Source: Schistocerca nitens
Lineage: Eukaryota; Arthropoda; Insecta; Orthoptera; Acrididae
Length of the DNA stretch: 64,000 nucleotides
Direction: 5' to 3'
NCBI RefSeq assembly: GCF_023898315.1
Contig: NC_064621.1
Location: 541,033,383-541,097,382 of the forward strand
Position numbers and translations under genes: made by a program. Under the pieces are notes generated by a model. The model was not told where the DNA came from. It saw only the letters and a list, made by a program, of their open reading frames with translations, and did no database searches. Of the stretch, positions 33,203-44,155 are shown piece after piece (the first letter of the stretch is position 1; each line of letters begins with the position of its first letter).

Positions 33203-35402
33203 GAAACAAGTTTTAAATTGTAAGACATTTCCAGGGGCAAATGTGGATTCTGACCACAATCTATTGGTTATGAACTGCAGATTGAAACTGAAGAAACTGC
33301 AAAAAGGTGGGAATTTAAGGAGATGGGACCTGGATAAACTGAAAGAACCAGAGGTTGTAGAGAGTTTCAGGGAGAGCATAAGGGAACAATTGACAGGAAT
33401 GGGGGAAAGAAATACAGTAGAAGAAGAATGGGTAGCTCTGAGGGATGAAGTAGTGAAGGCAGCAGAGGATCAAGTAGGTAAAAAGATGAGGGCTAATAGA
33501 AATCCTTGGGTAACAGAAGAAATATTGAATTTAATTGATGAAAGGAGAAAATATAAAAATGCAGTAAATGAAGCAGGCAAAAAGGAATACAAACGTCTCA
33601 AAAATGAGATCGACAGGAAGTGCAAAATGGCTAAGCAGGGATGGCTAGAGGACAAATGTAAGGATGTAGAGGCTTGTCTCACTAGGGGTAAGATAGATAC
33701 TGCATACAGGAAAATTAAAGAGACCTTTGGAGAGAAGAGAACCACTTGTATGAATATCAAGAGCTCAGATGGCAACCCAGTTCTAAGCAAAGAAGGGAAG
33801 GCAGAAAGGTGGAAGGAGTATATAGAGGGTTTATACAAGGGCAATGTACTAGAGGACAATATTATGGAAATGGAAGAGGATGTAGATGAAGATGAAATGG
33901 GAGATAACATTATGTGTGAAGAGTTTGACAGAGCACTGAAAGACCTGAGTCGAAACAAGGCCCCCGGAGTAGACAACATTCCATTAGAACTACTGACAGC
34001 CTTGGGGGAGCCAGTCCTGACAAACCTCTACCATCTGGTGAGCAAGATGTATGAGACAGGTGGAATACCCTCAAATTTCAAGTAGAATATAATAATTCCA
34101 ATCCCAAAGAAAGCAGGTGTTGACAGATGTGAAAATTACCGAACTATCAGTTTAATAAGTCACGGCTGCAAAATACTAACGCGAATTCTTTACAGACGAA
34201 TGGAAAAACTGGTAGAAGCGGACCTCGGGGAAGATCAGTTTGGATTCCGTAGAAATGTTGGAACACGTGCGGCAATACTAACCTTACGACTTATCTTAGA
34301 AGAAAGATTAAGAAAAGGCAAACCTACGTTTCTAGCATTTGTAGACTTAGAGAAAGCTTTTGACAATGTTAACTGGAATACTCTCTTTCAAATTCTGAAG
34401 GTGGCAGGGGTAAAATACAGGGAGCGAAAGGCTATTTACAATTTGTACAGAAATCAGATGGCAGTTATAAGAGTCGAGGGGCATGAAAGGGAAGCAGTGG
34501 TTGGGAAAGGAGTGAGACAGGGTTGTAGCCTCTCCCCGATGTTATTCAACCTGTATATTGAGCAAGCAGTAAAGGAAACAAAAGAAAAATTCGGAGTAGG
34601 TATTAAAATTCATGGAGAAGAAGTAAAAACTTTGAAGTTCGCCGATGACATTGTAATTCTGTCAGAGACAGCAAAGGACTTGGAAGAGCTGTTGAACGGA
34701 ATGGACAGTGTCTTTAAAGGAGGATATAAGATGAACATCAACAAAAGCAAAACGAGGATAATGGAATGTAGTCAAATTAAATCGGGTGATGCTGAGGGAA
34801 TTAGATTAGGAAATGAGACACTTAAAGTAGTAAAGGAGTTTTGCTATTTAGGGAGTAAAATAACTGATGATGGTCGAAGTAGAGAGGATATAAAATGTAG
34901 ACTGGCAATGGCAAGGAAAACGTTTCTGAAAAAGAAAAATTTGTTAACATCGAGTATAGATTTAAGTGTCAGGAAGTCGTTTCTGAAAGTATTTGTATGG
35001 AGTGTAGCCATGTATGGAAGTGAAACATGGACGATAACTAGTTTGGACAAGAAGAGAATAGAATCTTTCAAAATGTGGTGCTACAGAAGAATGCTGAAGA
35101 TAAGGTGGGTAGATCATGTAACTAATGAGGAGGTATTGAATAGGATTGGGGAGAAGAGAAGTTTGTGGCACAACTTGACTAGAAGAAGGGATCGGTTGGT
35201 AGGACATGTTTTGAGGCATCATGGAATCACAAATTTGGCATTGGAGGGCAGCGTGGAGGGTAAAAATCGTAGAGGGAGACCGAGAGATGAATACACTAAG
35301 CAGATTCAGAAGGATGTAGGTTGCAGTAAGTACTGGGAGATGAAGAAGCTTGCACAGGATAGAGTAGCATGGAGACCTGCATCAAACCAGCCTCAGGACT
35401 GA
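33203..35402 (+). pseudogene. RTE linker and reverse transcriptase, one internal TAG
   Basis: The second part of the RTE polyprotein is in one frame from before 33243 to the stop at 35402, broken only by TAG at 34083-34085. It covers the end of the endonuclease (DSDHNLLVMN) and a basic linker (NRNPWVTEEILNLIDERR), then FDRALKDLSRNKAPGVDN with ELLTALGEP. After the TAG come YRTISLISHGCKIL, DQFGFRRNVGTRAAIL, VDLEKAFDNVNWN (motif A), GVRQGCSLSPMLFNLYIE and KFADDIVILS (the catalytic FADD). The C-terminal domain has FCYLGSKITDDGRSRED and RGRPRDEYTKQIQKD. The C-terminal region is of the type found after the RT in RTE LINEs. Without the TAG and the upstream 2-nt deletion it would be one protein of roughly 985 residues. 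Confidence 0.93.
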
Positions 35403-35449
35403 AGACCACAACAACAACAACAACAACAACAACATTAGGCTTTCTCCTT

Positions 35450-35865
35450 AGGTGGATGTATATGGTCCTTACACCTTACACAGGTGAGGAGAAAATTTCT
35501 TGACTTGAGAATCAAATACCTTGTAAGTATGTCAAAAACCTCTAATTTTTTGACATAGTCACATTTTAGACCAATGTAGTTTTCCACAAGTTTGTCATGA
35601 GTAGGTTCTGTCCAAGAAGTACTGATTCTTGAAGAGCTGTTACATACTTATCTGTGGCTTCACCAAAATCTCTTCCCTGAATTCAAAATGTTTTCCAGTC
35701 GCGAGTTCTTTAGATTTTGGAATAGGTGGAAGTGAGAGAATGCCAAAATAGGTGAATATGGCAGATGTTTCAGTGTATCATACCTCAGATTTCTCATTGA
35801 TGGTGAGGCTTTGTGAGCAAGTCCATTCTCCTGATAAAAAATTACTTTTCTTTCAAAATCAGGGT
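35450..35865 (-). pseudogene. mariner transposase C-terminal remnant
   Basis: The minus strand gives QENGLAHKASPSMRNLR, then LKHLPYSPILAFSHFHLF with QNLKNSRLENILNS near 35840-35690, and DKLVENYIGLKCDYVKKL near 35600-35540. In mariners these read QDNAPAH, HPPYSPDLAPSDFHLFPNLK and KCI-L-GDYVEK. The catalytic third Asp (PDLAPSD) is changed to PILAFSH. Frames shift between the blocks. Confidence 0.68.
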
Positions 35866-36246
35866 CTCTTGTCGAATTTCATGTATCCACAAGATTAATA
35901 CAGTAGTTGCCCTTTCTTGACGTAATATTTAAATACATAATGGTTAGTAGTAAATGTTTCTATTTTTCAAGGTACAAAGTTATCAGTTGCTGCAGGAAGT
36001 AGTATACTGTATGTTGAATTTCACTATCAAAACAGGCCGTTGAAGTTCAAGCTACAAATTCTTTGTATGTGCTTGCAGCTGGCAGCAAATCCATTGGTCT
36101 TGTGTATGCTAGTGTGAGCATCTTCCCCTTGGTGCTACAGAATGGGGGCCTGACCTTGACTATCAGTGATGTAGCTCCCTATTCTTATCACCTACCGTTC
36201 TCTCTCTGATAGTTCCCACCTGTATCCTTACTTAAACCTTATGAGT

Positions 36247-36277
<31 letters not shown>

Positions 36278-36491
36278 AGTAAGAAAGGTATGAAATTTTG
36301 AGGTAATGAGAGACTCATATACACACTTGTGTATCAGATCCGATAACAAATCTGTTTATGATCAAAGCAAATACTGGTGCTTGGAATAATACTGAACATG
36401 GTGTCAGTTTATACATTGCTGATTTGCCAGTTCTGTGTGTCATTACACATACAGAGTCAAAAAGCAGTGCATGTATTTGATACATACATAT
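35866..36491. other. non-coding stretch with an AC microsatellite
   Basis: Nothing recognised except (AC)n at 36251-36277. Confidence 0.55.
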
Positions 36492-36839
36492 TTAACACTA
36501 GAAGGATCGGGGATTTCGATCTACTTAGAAGGACCAACCCATCATTTTGACAGGTACAGTTCCATTTGCCATTTTTAAAAAAGTAAACACTTTCTAACAT
36601 ATGTCAATTTATTTCAGACAAGTTATACTGTTTACCAGGATAGAGTTTTACTTTTTCCTGTAGAATTCATGGTAGAATGAACATTTCATACCTAAAAATT
36701 AATCAAAATATTATGTAACAAAATGTGGAATGAATAACTTTCTGTAGAAAAGAAAACCACGTGTTTCAACACAAATATCTGAATATCACAATATATTCTA
36801 GAGAAAACATTTATAACCCTGCCTTTACTCATTGAAAAC

Positions 36840-38965
36840 AATCTGCTGCATTGTGACACATCACACAGGTGTATTCAGCACTGCCTCAACATGGTCCACA
36901 AACATACGTGCCACACTTTATACATAAATGCTTGCTTCTATTCTTGCCTCTGCACCCTCCAATTTGATAAGTCTTGCGAATGTTGCAATATCGTGATATT
37001 GTATTAGGAGGAGTATTCTTACCCTTGCGGCCTTGTCTGCTGAAGCCAACTCTTCTGCCTATTTGTGTATAAAGTGGTGTCTGCTTAATTTTTCTCCTGT
37101 TACTTCCTTACAGAGTACCCAAGCACTTATAGCTGCGAAGTCCAGGACATTGAAAAAAATGTGCATGGGCCATCTGTGGCATTCATACTTCACAGTCTAA
37201 AGCCAAGCCATTTGATCGATTATGTGAATGCCATACTTGGTGTTATTGTAGTAGGCCACTCACTCTGGTAGCTTTTTAGGATGTCATTCACCGATAGTTA
37301 CTGTGTCATGCACTGAACTCAAAATAAGCCATTTTTGTTCTTTTTCGTCTGATAGCATCTTAGAGTCATGTCACCTGATTTGTAAAGAATAGTTGTGTGC
37401 AAAGGTGCTACAGCAGATTTTGCTGATCGAGGTATTCCCCTTCTAGATTTTTTCCCTGTGCCTACAGTGCTTGTACTCTTACATTTCAAATTTTCTGCAA
37501 GGCATTTCGGTGTGAAAAAATTGTCGCAGGTTATGTTTCTTCCTGTGGAAACAAAGGGCTGAATAAGACACGTTACAAAATGCTTTGCGAGGGGAACACT
37601 TGTGGGACCCTGCTCATCTTTGCCTAGGTAAGGAGACCTATTCACCAGATACTTAGAATTCATATCAACTGCAAACCAAAACTTTATCCCAAATTTGTCT
37701 GGTTTATTGCTCATGTATTGAATGAAAGAGCCTCTAGCCTTGCATGGAAACAGTTGCTCATCCATAGTGATATTTTCTCCTGTAATATAACACAGCAAGG
37801 AATTGGCAATGAAAGGATTCCACACAGGGGTAGCAGGTGCAAAATGATCTATCTTCAGTCTATGTGAAAATGTGCCCTTTTCGTCAAATCGCATAAACTG
37901 CAAAATTTTGGTGAACTTATTTCTGCTCATTATTTCTGAAAAAATGCTGGTCCCCATGTAATCGACCATAACAGCTTCAATGGAAAGTTTTTTTGCTCCA
38001 TATATGCCTCATAAATACATAAGTAATATTGCGGCTTCTATTGCATTGCCGCTAATGGTCCGATCATCATCATGTAGCTCTCGGTGTGCTCTATTTTCTG
38101 TACACTTCTTTATATTTTGAAGCATGCTGTCATCAATTAGCAATCTCCATGCACTATAATATATACCTTTCCTGAGAAACTTCTTCGCATAGCCTGTAGG
38201 TTCGGTGCTACCTTCAAGACGTTCTGCTGTGGACGTCTTCCAGGTACAGCTTAAGTTGTTCCATCATTAGCTGTCTAACTAATCCCAATGGAAGGATTTC
38301 CTTCCATCTGAATTTTTCCTTTCACTCTGCCATGAACGCCTCTAGTGTTGTTAGCCGGAGGTAAGCACACACTGTGAAAGGATTGCACACAGGGGTATCA
38401 GGTGCAAAATGATCTGTCTTCAGTCTACGAACCTGAATATACAGTATATAATAGAATAATTCAGTTAAAACAAAAACAATGAATTTCAAATTATAATACA
38501 GCAAAATGGAAAACATTTATAAAGCTTGCTGAAATATCAGTTGCGATAAAATATAAAATAATAATACAATGGCTATACAAACGTGCCTGCTACAGGTAAA
38601 GCAACATTGGTTTGCAACTTCTTGGCTTGCTCTTGTCCAGTAGTTGCAACATTGCTGTCTGAAGAGTCACTGATTTCATTGATACGAGAGATAAAATTCC
38701 TCATTATCAATAGCGCTTGCAGCAGCATCATCATCTTGTAATTCATCAGCTTCACAAATATCAAGAGGATCTTCTCCTTTGGATTCACCATCTGACACTG
38801 ACATAAAATACTTTAAAATTTCTTCATCAGACAAACCGCGTCTTTGAATTAAGAACACACACTGCGCCACTTGAGCAACAAAGCTTTGTTGCTCGTCGAT
38901 AGTGGGTCTGCAGAAGACAATACGGAAATCAGGGTTGTAAACAACAATAGCTTTGGACACGTCCG
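36840..38965 (-). pseudogene. piggyBac transposase, several lesions (copy 2)
   Basis: The acidic N-terminus is at 38870-38700 (RGLSDEEILKYFMSVSD). Next is an altered segment (38600-38320), then CTENRAHRELHDDD, NAIEAAILLMYL, a TGA (38009-38011) and GIYGAKKLSIEAV. The main open block is 37969-37319, with ITMDEQLFPCKARGSF (first catalytic Asp) and ITCDNFFTPKCLAENL (second). After a frameshift NTKYGIHIIDQMA appears near 37230; relatives have KYGVDxIDQM, so the third Asp is His here. The cysteine-rich tail includes CIKCGTYVCG and YTCVMCHNA near 36930-36850. The TGA stands where Arg is usual and fits CGA to TGA decay at a CpG. It cannot make active transposase. Confidence 0.92.
38322..38430 (-). 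repeat. internal duplication of piggyBac coding segment
   Basis: The stretch 38377-38427 repeats, with a few changes, 37822-37862 (complement of the RLKIDHFAPATPVWNPF coding segment). Here it reads RLKTDHFAPDTPVCNPF, followed by unrelated residues. A segment of the transposase gene has been copied about 550 bp upstream in the same orientation. Confidence 0.8.
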
Positions 38966-39257
38966 AAAGCTATTGTTCACATTTGGGTACCCATCAAAAT
39001 GACAGATTTCGGTCCTTGTAGCAGGAGTTGTTTGGGACAATATTCAGAATGGTCCTACTGGGTAAATTCTTTTCAGATGTCTACCTAACAAATGTTTATG
39101 AAATGTCATAGAAAATAGGACCAGTAGAAGTATCCACTTAGGAGAAATAAGTCTACAGAAGTAGAATACCTGTCAAAATGACGGGTGCGGTCCTTCTAGT
39201 GTTAACATGGTAACTACTGGGTTCGACCTGCTAGTGCACAGTTGAATAATGTAAGTG

Positions 39258-39323
39258 CTGAACTGGCATTAAACTGAGTAACAGCATAAGTTCTCTGAAC
39301 TGGCATTAAACTGAGTAACAGCA
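39258..39323. repeat. 29-bp direct duplication
   Basis: CTGAACTGGCATTAAACTGA followed by GTAACAGCA occurs at 39258-39286 and 39295-39323, identical and 8 bp apart. It is just outside the piggyBac right end. The remaining stretch to 39585 shows nothing else. Confidence 0.95.
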
Positions 39324-39589
39324 AACATTTATCAGAACACACTTAAAAAATGATTTTATCCACAAGCAACAAAATTTTTCTTGTATCTGCCAAAGATTTG
39401 CTGGATAAAATTAAACTTTTGAAAAACACTGGAAAATTATGATAAAATCACTTGTGGCAACAGAATTTACACGAGTCAAAAACATTCGTAGGAATTTCTG
39501 AAGCACTAGTAATGCAAGTACTTTGGCACTTGTTACAAGAATAGAATTTTATTACCAATAAATTTGTTCACATGCCATCTACATACATA

Positions 39590-40945
39590 CTCCACAAGCC
39601 ACCACACTACACTGTGGAGAGTACCTTGTACCACTACTGATTATTCCTTCTCCTGTCCACTCTCAAACTGAGTGAGGGGAAAAAATGACTATCTATTGCA
39701 TATACTTACATTTGAGCCTTAATTTATCTTACCCAATTTTCATGGTTCTTGTGCAAAATGTACATTGTCGGTAATATAATCATCCTGTGGTCAGCTGCAA
39801 ATGCAATTTCGCTAAATTTTCTCAATAGTGTTTTACAAAAAATACATCTTTCCTGCTGGGATTCCCATTTAAGTTCATCGAGCATTTGCAACATACTTAC
39901 TTGTTGATTGAACCTTCTGTAAATAATCTAGCAGCACCCACTGGAACTGCTTTGACGTCTTCCTTTAATATGACTTAGTGGGTAGTACTCAAGAATGAGT
40001 CATATCAGTGTTCTGTATGTGATTTGCTCTATAGATATTTAATCGACATGGCTCTGTCAAGCAGTACACTGATATTATTGTATTTAAACATTTTCCTACC
40101 TCTCTGCATTGATTTCCATTCTCCCACACTTAGAGCAGCTGCCATGCATCACACCAAACAGAAATTCTAAGTTGTCATGTGTTGTCCTACATTCTCTTAA
40201 CGACACTTTCTGGTACACATCAACAAACAGTCACAGAATGCTGCTTGCTCTACTTGTCAGATTGTTCGTTTATATAGAGAACAAAAGTGGTCCTATCACA
40301 CTTTCCCTGTGGCACCTCATGATATTCTTGTCTCTGATGAACACTTGCCTTCCAGTACAAGATACAGGGTTCTATTGCTTAAGAAGTCTTCAAGCCATTC
40401 ATATAACAGAAACTATTACATATGCTCCGATCTTCAGTAATAGTTTGCTGTGGGGCCCCGTACCAAACACTTTCCACAAATCTAGGAATGTGGAGTCTGT
40501 TGCCCTTCATCTCCAGTTCACAGGATATTGTGTGAGAAAAGGGTGAGCTTAGTTTTGCACAGATGAAGCTTTCTAAATCCGAGCTGATTTGTGGGCAGAA
40601 GTTTCACTGTCTCAAGAAAATTTATTATATTCAAACTAAGAATGTTCTCAGGAATTCTGCAACAGTCTGATGTTAAGGATATTGATAGTAATTTTGTGGG
40701 CCTTTTCATTTGCTCTTCTTATATGCAGGAATCAACTGCATTCTTTTACAGTCACTTGACACTTCACGCCGGGCAAGAGATTTGTGATAAATGTGAGCGA
40801 AGTACAAGGCCAATGCCGTGGAGTATTCTCTGTAAACTAAATTGTGGGTCACATCCGTACCTGGAAAATTACTTGGTTTCGACTCTTTCAGTTGCTTCTC
40901 GGTGTCAGGGATGGCTTTTTCTATGTCCTCCATAGGGGAGTCTGT
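39590..40945 (-). pseudogene. CR1/Jockey-group LINE, reverse-oriented remnant
   Basis: Compared with the copy at 44696-47222 this shows the pre-RT and early RT on the minus strand. IEKAIPDTEKQLKESK with IYHKSLARREVSSDCKRM is at 40930-40710, then ISLTSDCCRIPENIL and NQLGFRKLHLCKTKL at 40690-40560. The 3' end with the complement of the GTGTAGTGTGGTGG tail and ACATAC sequence is near 39590-39640. Between them the frames are scrambled, and the plus-strand frame at 40109-40546 is only the antisense of it. Confidence 0.78.
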
Positions 40946-40949
40946 GTGA

Positions 40950-41300
40950 CGGTAAAGTGATACTATGCCAGTACAATCCTAAAGTGTAGATGATTTTTGA
41001 AACTTGAAATTTTAACTTCATCTTACCTGTAGCTGCCTTCTAAGGGCACACAAGACTGGTCAAAGAGTGACTCAATAGAAGTCTTTGACCCACTTAGTAG
41101 GACCCAAATTTTCTCATCAAGATCTTTCACTGACTTTTATGACAGTGGAAACTGTATGCTTTGGGCATCGATATTTTTATGCATTTGTGAATTTTTACTA
41201 ACATTTGCTCATCAACATTTCCATGTTCTTTTTGAACCAAGAGTACAACAACCTCTGTTTCCTCAGCATTTTCTGAACTTTATTATTAAACTATGGGGTC
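40950..41300. other. probable 5' continuation of decayed LINE
   Basis: No clear block is readable. By position it could be the linker part of the minus-strand LINE, but I cannot confirm this. Confidence 0.35.
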
Positions 41301-41304
41301 ATGA

Positions 41305-41665
41305 CTGTCATGTTGTAAAGGATTCATCCTAACTGATAACTTGGTGGTAGTCATGCCAATGTAAAACACCGTACAGTATTTACATAACAGTTGGTACATG
41401 ACATGTCATTTTGCAAGTGGCTCTCCCTTTGATAGTATATGTTTTTCCAGTTACAGAGCTGGTATAGGTGGTGGTACGAGAAAGCATAGGGCAAATCTTG
41501 CAGTAGAGACAGTCATAGGGGTAGAAGTCATAGGGTAGGGAGATGAGTGTGGAATGAAGATAGGGTCTGACAAGGACATTATGGTGATTTGGAGAGAGGC
41601 GAAAAGCTATTGTAGGTGTGTTGGGCAAAATCTCAGAAAGAATGGATCTCAATTCCCAAAATGCA
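41305..41665 (-). pseudogene. Penelope-like GIY-YIG fragment
   Basis: The minus strand gives MRSILSEILPNTP near 41650, a Cys motif YPYDCLYCKICPMLSRT near 41525-41480, then SSVTGKTYTIKGRATCK and, after a small frame change, LCKYCTVFYIGMTTTK near 41395-41345. It aligns block by block with 11380-11890. The paired Cys residues followed by VIY-like and FYIGMT identify the GIY-YIG endonuclease with its zinc-finger-like insert. The RT part is missing. Confidence 0.68.
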
Positions 41666-41669
41666 GCTA

Positions 41670-42115
41670 TTTACTGTAACTTAAGAGACAGTAGAATTTT
41701 AGAAAGTGACAGCTTTTTTCTAATTTACTTGATTAAATTTAAGTGATGCAAGCATGAATAACATTAAGCAATATAGTGGTGGCTTATTGTTAATATAGTA
41801 TACAGATTAAGCTTCTACGATTTGCTTGTCTCTCATTGATGTCTACCTTGACTTGGTTCACATCCCTGAAGATTCCCTTCGTGATAAGGCCTAGGGAACA
41901 TGCTGAATGAATGAATGAAATGCTGGACAAATTGGATTTATCTGGGGATTATGTATTTATAACACTCAGGGTACCAGGTCAAGACAGATATGGTATTATG
42001 ATAAGAGGAATACTAGCAATACTAGATATTTCAAATCAGATGTGACGAATGATGTTAACAGCTGTGAGACAAAAAAATTCAACTACAGATAAATCTTAAT
42101 ACATATAAAATAATT
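41670..42115. other. non-coding stretch
   Basis: Nothing recognised. Confidence 0.5.
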
Positions 42116-42116
42116 T

Positions 42117-42585
42117 AATTGGATAGATAAAAAATCTACTCACCAGCGGCAGCAGAACACACACATAAAAGAAGGTTATAATTAGGCAAGCTGTTGGAGC
42201 CAGTGGCTTCTTCTTCAGGCAGAAGGGCTGAAGGGGAAGGAAGAGGGGTGAAGGAAAAGGACTGGAGACATCTAGGAAAAGGGGATAGATTTCAGGAAAG
42301 CCACCCAGAACTGCGGTGCCAGGGGAGACTTACCAGATGGGATGAGAAGGAAAGACTCCTCTCATCCCGTCTGGTACATCTCCCCTGACTGGTGTTCCTG
42401 GGTGATTTTCCCAAAATCTACCCCTTTTCCTAGACCTCTCCAGTCCTTTTCCCTCACCCCTCTTCCTCCCCCTTCTGCCTGAAAGAGGAGCCACTGGCTC
42501 CGAAAGCTCGCCTAATTATAACATTCCTTTATGTGTGTGTTCTGCCACTGCTTGGTAAGTAGATTTATTAGCTATCCATTAAACT
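42117..42585. mobile_element. long foldback element, copy 2
   Basis: The left arm from about 42117 (TTGGATAGATAAAAAATCTA) and the right arm ending about 42585 (AGATTTATTAGCTATCCATT) are complementary over most of their length, with centre near 42352. Arm blocks include GAGCCAGTGGCTTC versus GAGCCACTGGCTCC, and GATGAGAAGGAAAGACTCC versus its complement. The arms are more diverged than in the 24083-24608 element. There is no protein of interest. A perfect splice-donor-like GGTAAGT occurs at 42554-42560. Confidence 0.88.
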
Positions 42586-43060
42586 AATAACTGGGAACTC
42601 CTCTCAGGCACCAGAATTGGACAAAATTTGGCACACAAAGCCCTTGCCCCAAGATGACTGACATATGGGGGTTCATAATATTCTAGTCTAATACTTACAG
42701 ATATACAGACATTCAATGCTTCTTAAGCCCCTGCTATATATGCTGCACTGCATGACAGGTGTGTGGTGTGGGAATTGTATTGGCTTACATTATTGACTTG
42801 CTCTGCACGGTAGCCTATACATCAGGAACAAGAAACAGTTTTCAAGCCCCAGGCTACCAGGCACAGCAGATGTGTTATGTCAGAGTAGTGTCAAGCTGCT
42901 TTGCATGGCAGCCTAGACATCATGGCACAAAAAGGGTTTCCAAGCCCTTGACATATTTTCTGTACTGCTCCAGAGCATGTCGTGGAAGTAGTACCAGTCT
43001 GCTTTATTGACGTCTTTTGCAGGAGCTACACATGATGATGGCCATGCTTGGAGGAAGGTT
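42586..43060. other. non-coding stretch
   Basis: Nothing recognised. A short repeated theme occurs twice (CTCTGCACGGTAGCCTA near 42801 and GCTTTGCATGGCAGCCTAGA near 42898), suggesting an old local duplication of about 100 bp. Confidence 0.45.
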
Positions 43061-43181
43061 GAGGAGATGTAGAGAGAGAAGGGGTGCAGGAGAGGATGGA
43101 GAGGGAGAGAGGGGGGCAGGAAGGGATTGCTGAGGTAAGGGGCAAGAGGTGATGTAAAGATAGAGAGGGAGGGGGAGGTCA

Positions 43182-43233
<52 letters not shown>

Positions 43234-43330
43234 GGTGGAGAAGATGGACAGAAAGAGGGGAGGGAAGAGGAGATGGACAGATTGGGATGAGAGGACGTGA
43301 TGGGCAGAGAGGAGGGAGGATGAAATGGAC
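43061..43330. repeat. purine-rich low-complexity tract with (GA)n
   Basis: About 270 bp of G/A-rich sequence on the + strand, with an uninterrupted (GA)n at 43187-43232. Serine/proline/leucine-rich frames on the minus strand are produced by the repeat and are not genes. Confidence 0.9.
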
Positions 43331-43735
43331 CAACAGATATGCACATTACATGTGACATTCACGTACTCAGGGGAAGCTGTGGGGAAAAGGCTAGTGAAAA
43401 ACTAAGTGCAATAAAGAAAATACGAGAAGTTTCAAATGATACAGGAAAGTTAGATGAAAATCTTGAATACAGATACTGGAAGAACACTACACTGTAAAAA
43501 ATGGACAAAACAGAAATGAACGTGAAGCAATGGGAACATAATGTTAGAGAAAGGAAGGTTGGTGAAAAGAGGAAGAGGATGAAGGGGAAAAAAAAAAGAG
43601 AAGAAGAAGAAGATGTAATTACAACTTCAGTGAAGCACACAACAAGGTCCCATCTATTGTGAGTAGACCATGTTGTATGATAGTGTCTGGGTATTGCTAA
43701 TATAGCCACTACCTTTGACCTAAATTTTTATTTTT
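43331..43735. other. purine-rich non-coding stretch
   Basis: A/G-rich sequence with no recognised content. Confidence 0.45.
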
Positions 43736-43739
43736 AGCT

Positions 43740-43925
43740 TTTCAATTACCACAGTCTCTGGCAGCTGAAACCAGAGTCTGGCTTCAGCTACCAGAGACTA
43801 TGGTCATTTGTGCTTGAGTTCCAGTTCCGTTTGTGTGTGCGTTTTGTCTATTTTCGACAAAGGCATGTTGGCCAAAAGCTCACTTTCTGACAGTCTTTTG
43901 TTGTGCCTATCGGCGACTCAGTATC
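43740..43925. mobile_element. hairpin element fragment
   Basis: A short stem (AGTCTCTGGCAGCTGAAACC near 43753 and GGCTTCAGCTACCAGAGACT near 43779) is followed by GGCCAAAAGCTCACTTTC and TTGTTGTGCCTATCGGCGAC. It resembles the right half of hairpin elements of the 4281/28895 style. The left partner arm is missing. Confidence 0.55.
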
Positions 43926-43929
43926 TCCT

Positions 43930-44155
43930 CTTTTCAGGATATTTCATGTCTACCTTTAACAGTATCCAATTGAGTTTCTTCAGCATCTCTGGGACACACT
44001 CCCATGGGTCAAACAAACCTGTTACCATTCATGCCACCCTTCTCTGTATACAATCAATATCCCCTGCTAGTCCTATTTGGTATGGGTCCCACACACTTGA
44101 GCAATATTCTAGGACTGGTCACACAAGTGATTTGTAAGTAACAGTCATCTTTGGC
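43930..44155 (-). pseudogene. CR1/Jockey-group LINE RT C-terminal fragment
   Basis: The minus strand reads VLEYCSSVWDPYQIGLAG with IDCIQRRVAWMVTGLF, then DPWECVPEMLKKLNWILLK at 44110-43965. It matches PILGYCSSVWDPYQIGL and the following region of the copy at 46770-46940. Both ends are truncated. Confidence 0.8.

Larger units (their letters stand above)
32119..35443 (+). mobile_element. RTE-type LINE, full length, with 11-bp target duplication
   Basis: The element (32130-35432) has a G/C-rich 5' leader, an endonuclease-RT region and a (CAA)n 3' tail. A perfect 11-bp repeat, CATTAGGCTTT, flanks it at 32119-32129 and 35433-35443. It lies about 40 bp past the Tc1-like element. It is the least damaged RTE copy in the window and the reference for the copies at 5224, 15896 and 53165. 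Confidence 0.95.
36492..39205 (-). mobile_element. piggyBac element between TTAA sites (copy 2)
   Basis: Inverted ends CACTAGAAGGATCGGGG at 36496 and CACTAGAAGGACCGCACCC on the minus strand from 39201 are each flanked by TTAA (36492-36495 and 39202-39205), the hallmark duplication of piggyBac. Sub-terminal sequence is also shared: CATCATTTTGACAGGTA near 36540 and the complement of TACCTGTCAAAATGACGG near 39170. Length between the TTAA sites is 2706 bp. The transposase is on the minus strand. Confidence 0.95.

Noticed and set aside
37319-37969. Domesticated piggyBac (PGBD-like) host gene
   Set aside because: TTAA-bounded terminal repeats, an in-frame TGA, frameshifts and loss of the third catalytic Asp indicate a dead transposon.
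39258-39323. CRISPR-like repeat
   Set aside because: Only two units 8 bp apart in a eukaryotic repeat region; no array, no cas genes.
40109-40546. 145-codon plus-strand frame
   Set aside because: It is antisense to a minus-strand LINE remnant that aligns with the copy at 44696.
43004-43362. Ser/Leu/Pro-rich proteins on the minus strand
   Set aside because: They are the translation of a GA-rich low-complexity tract.
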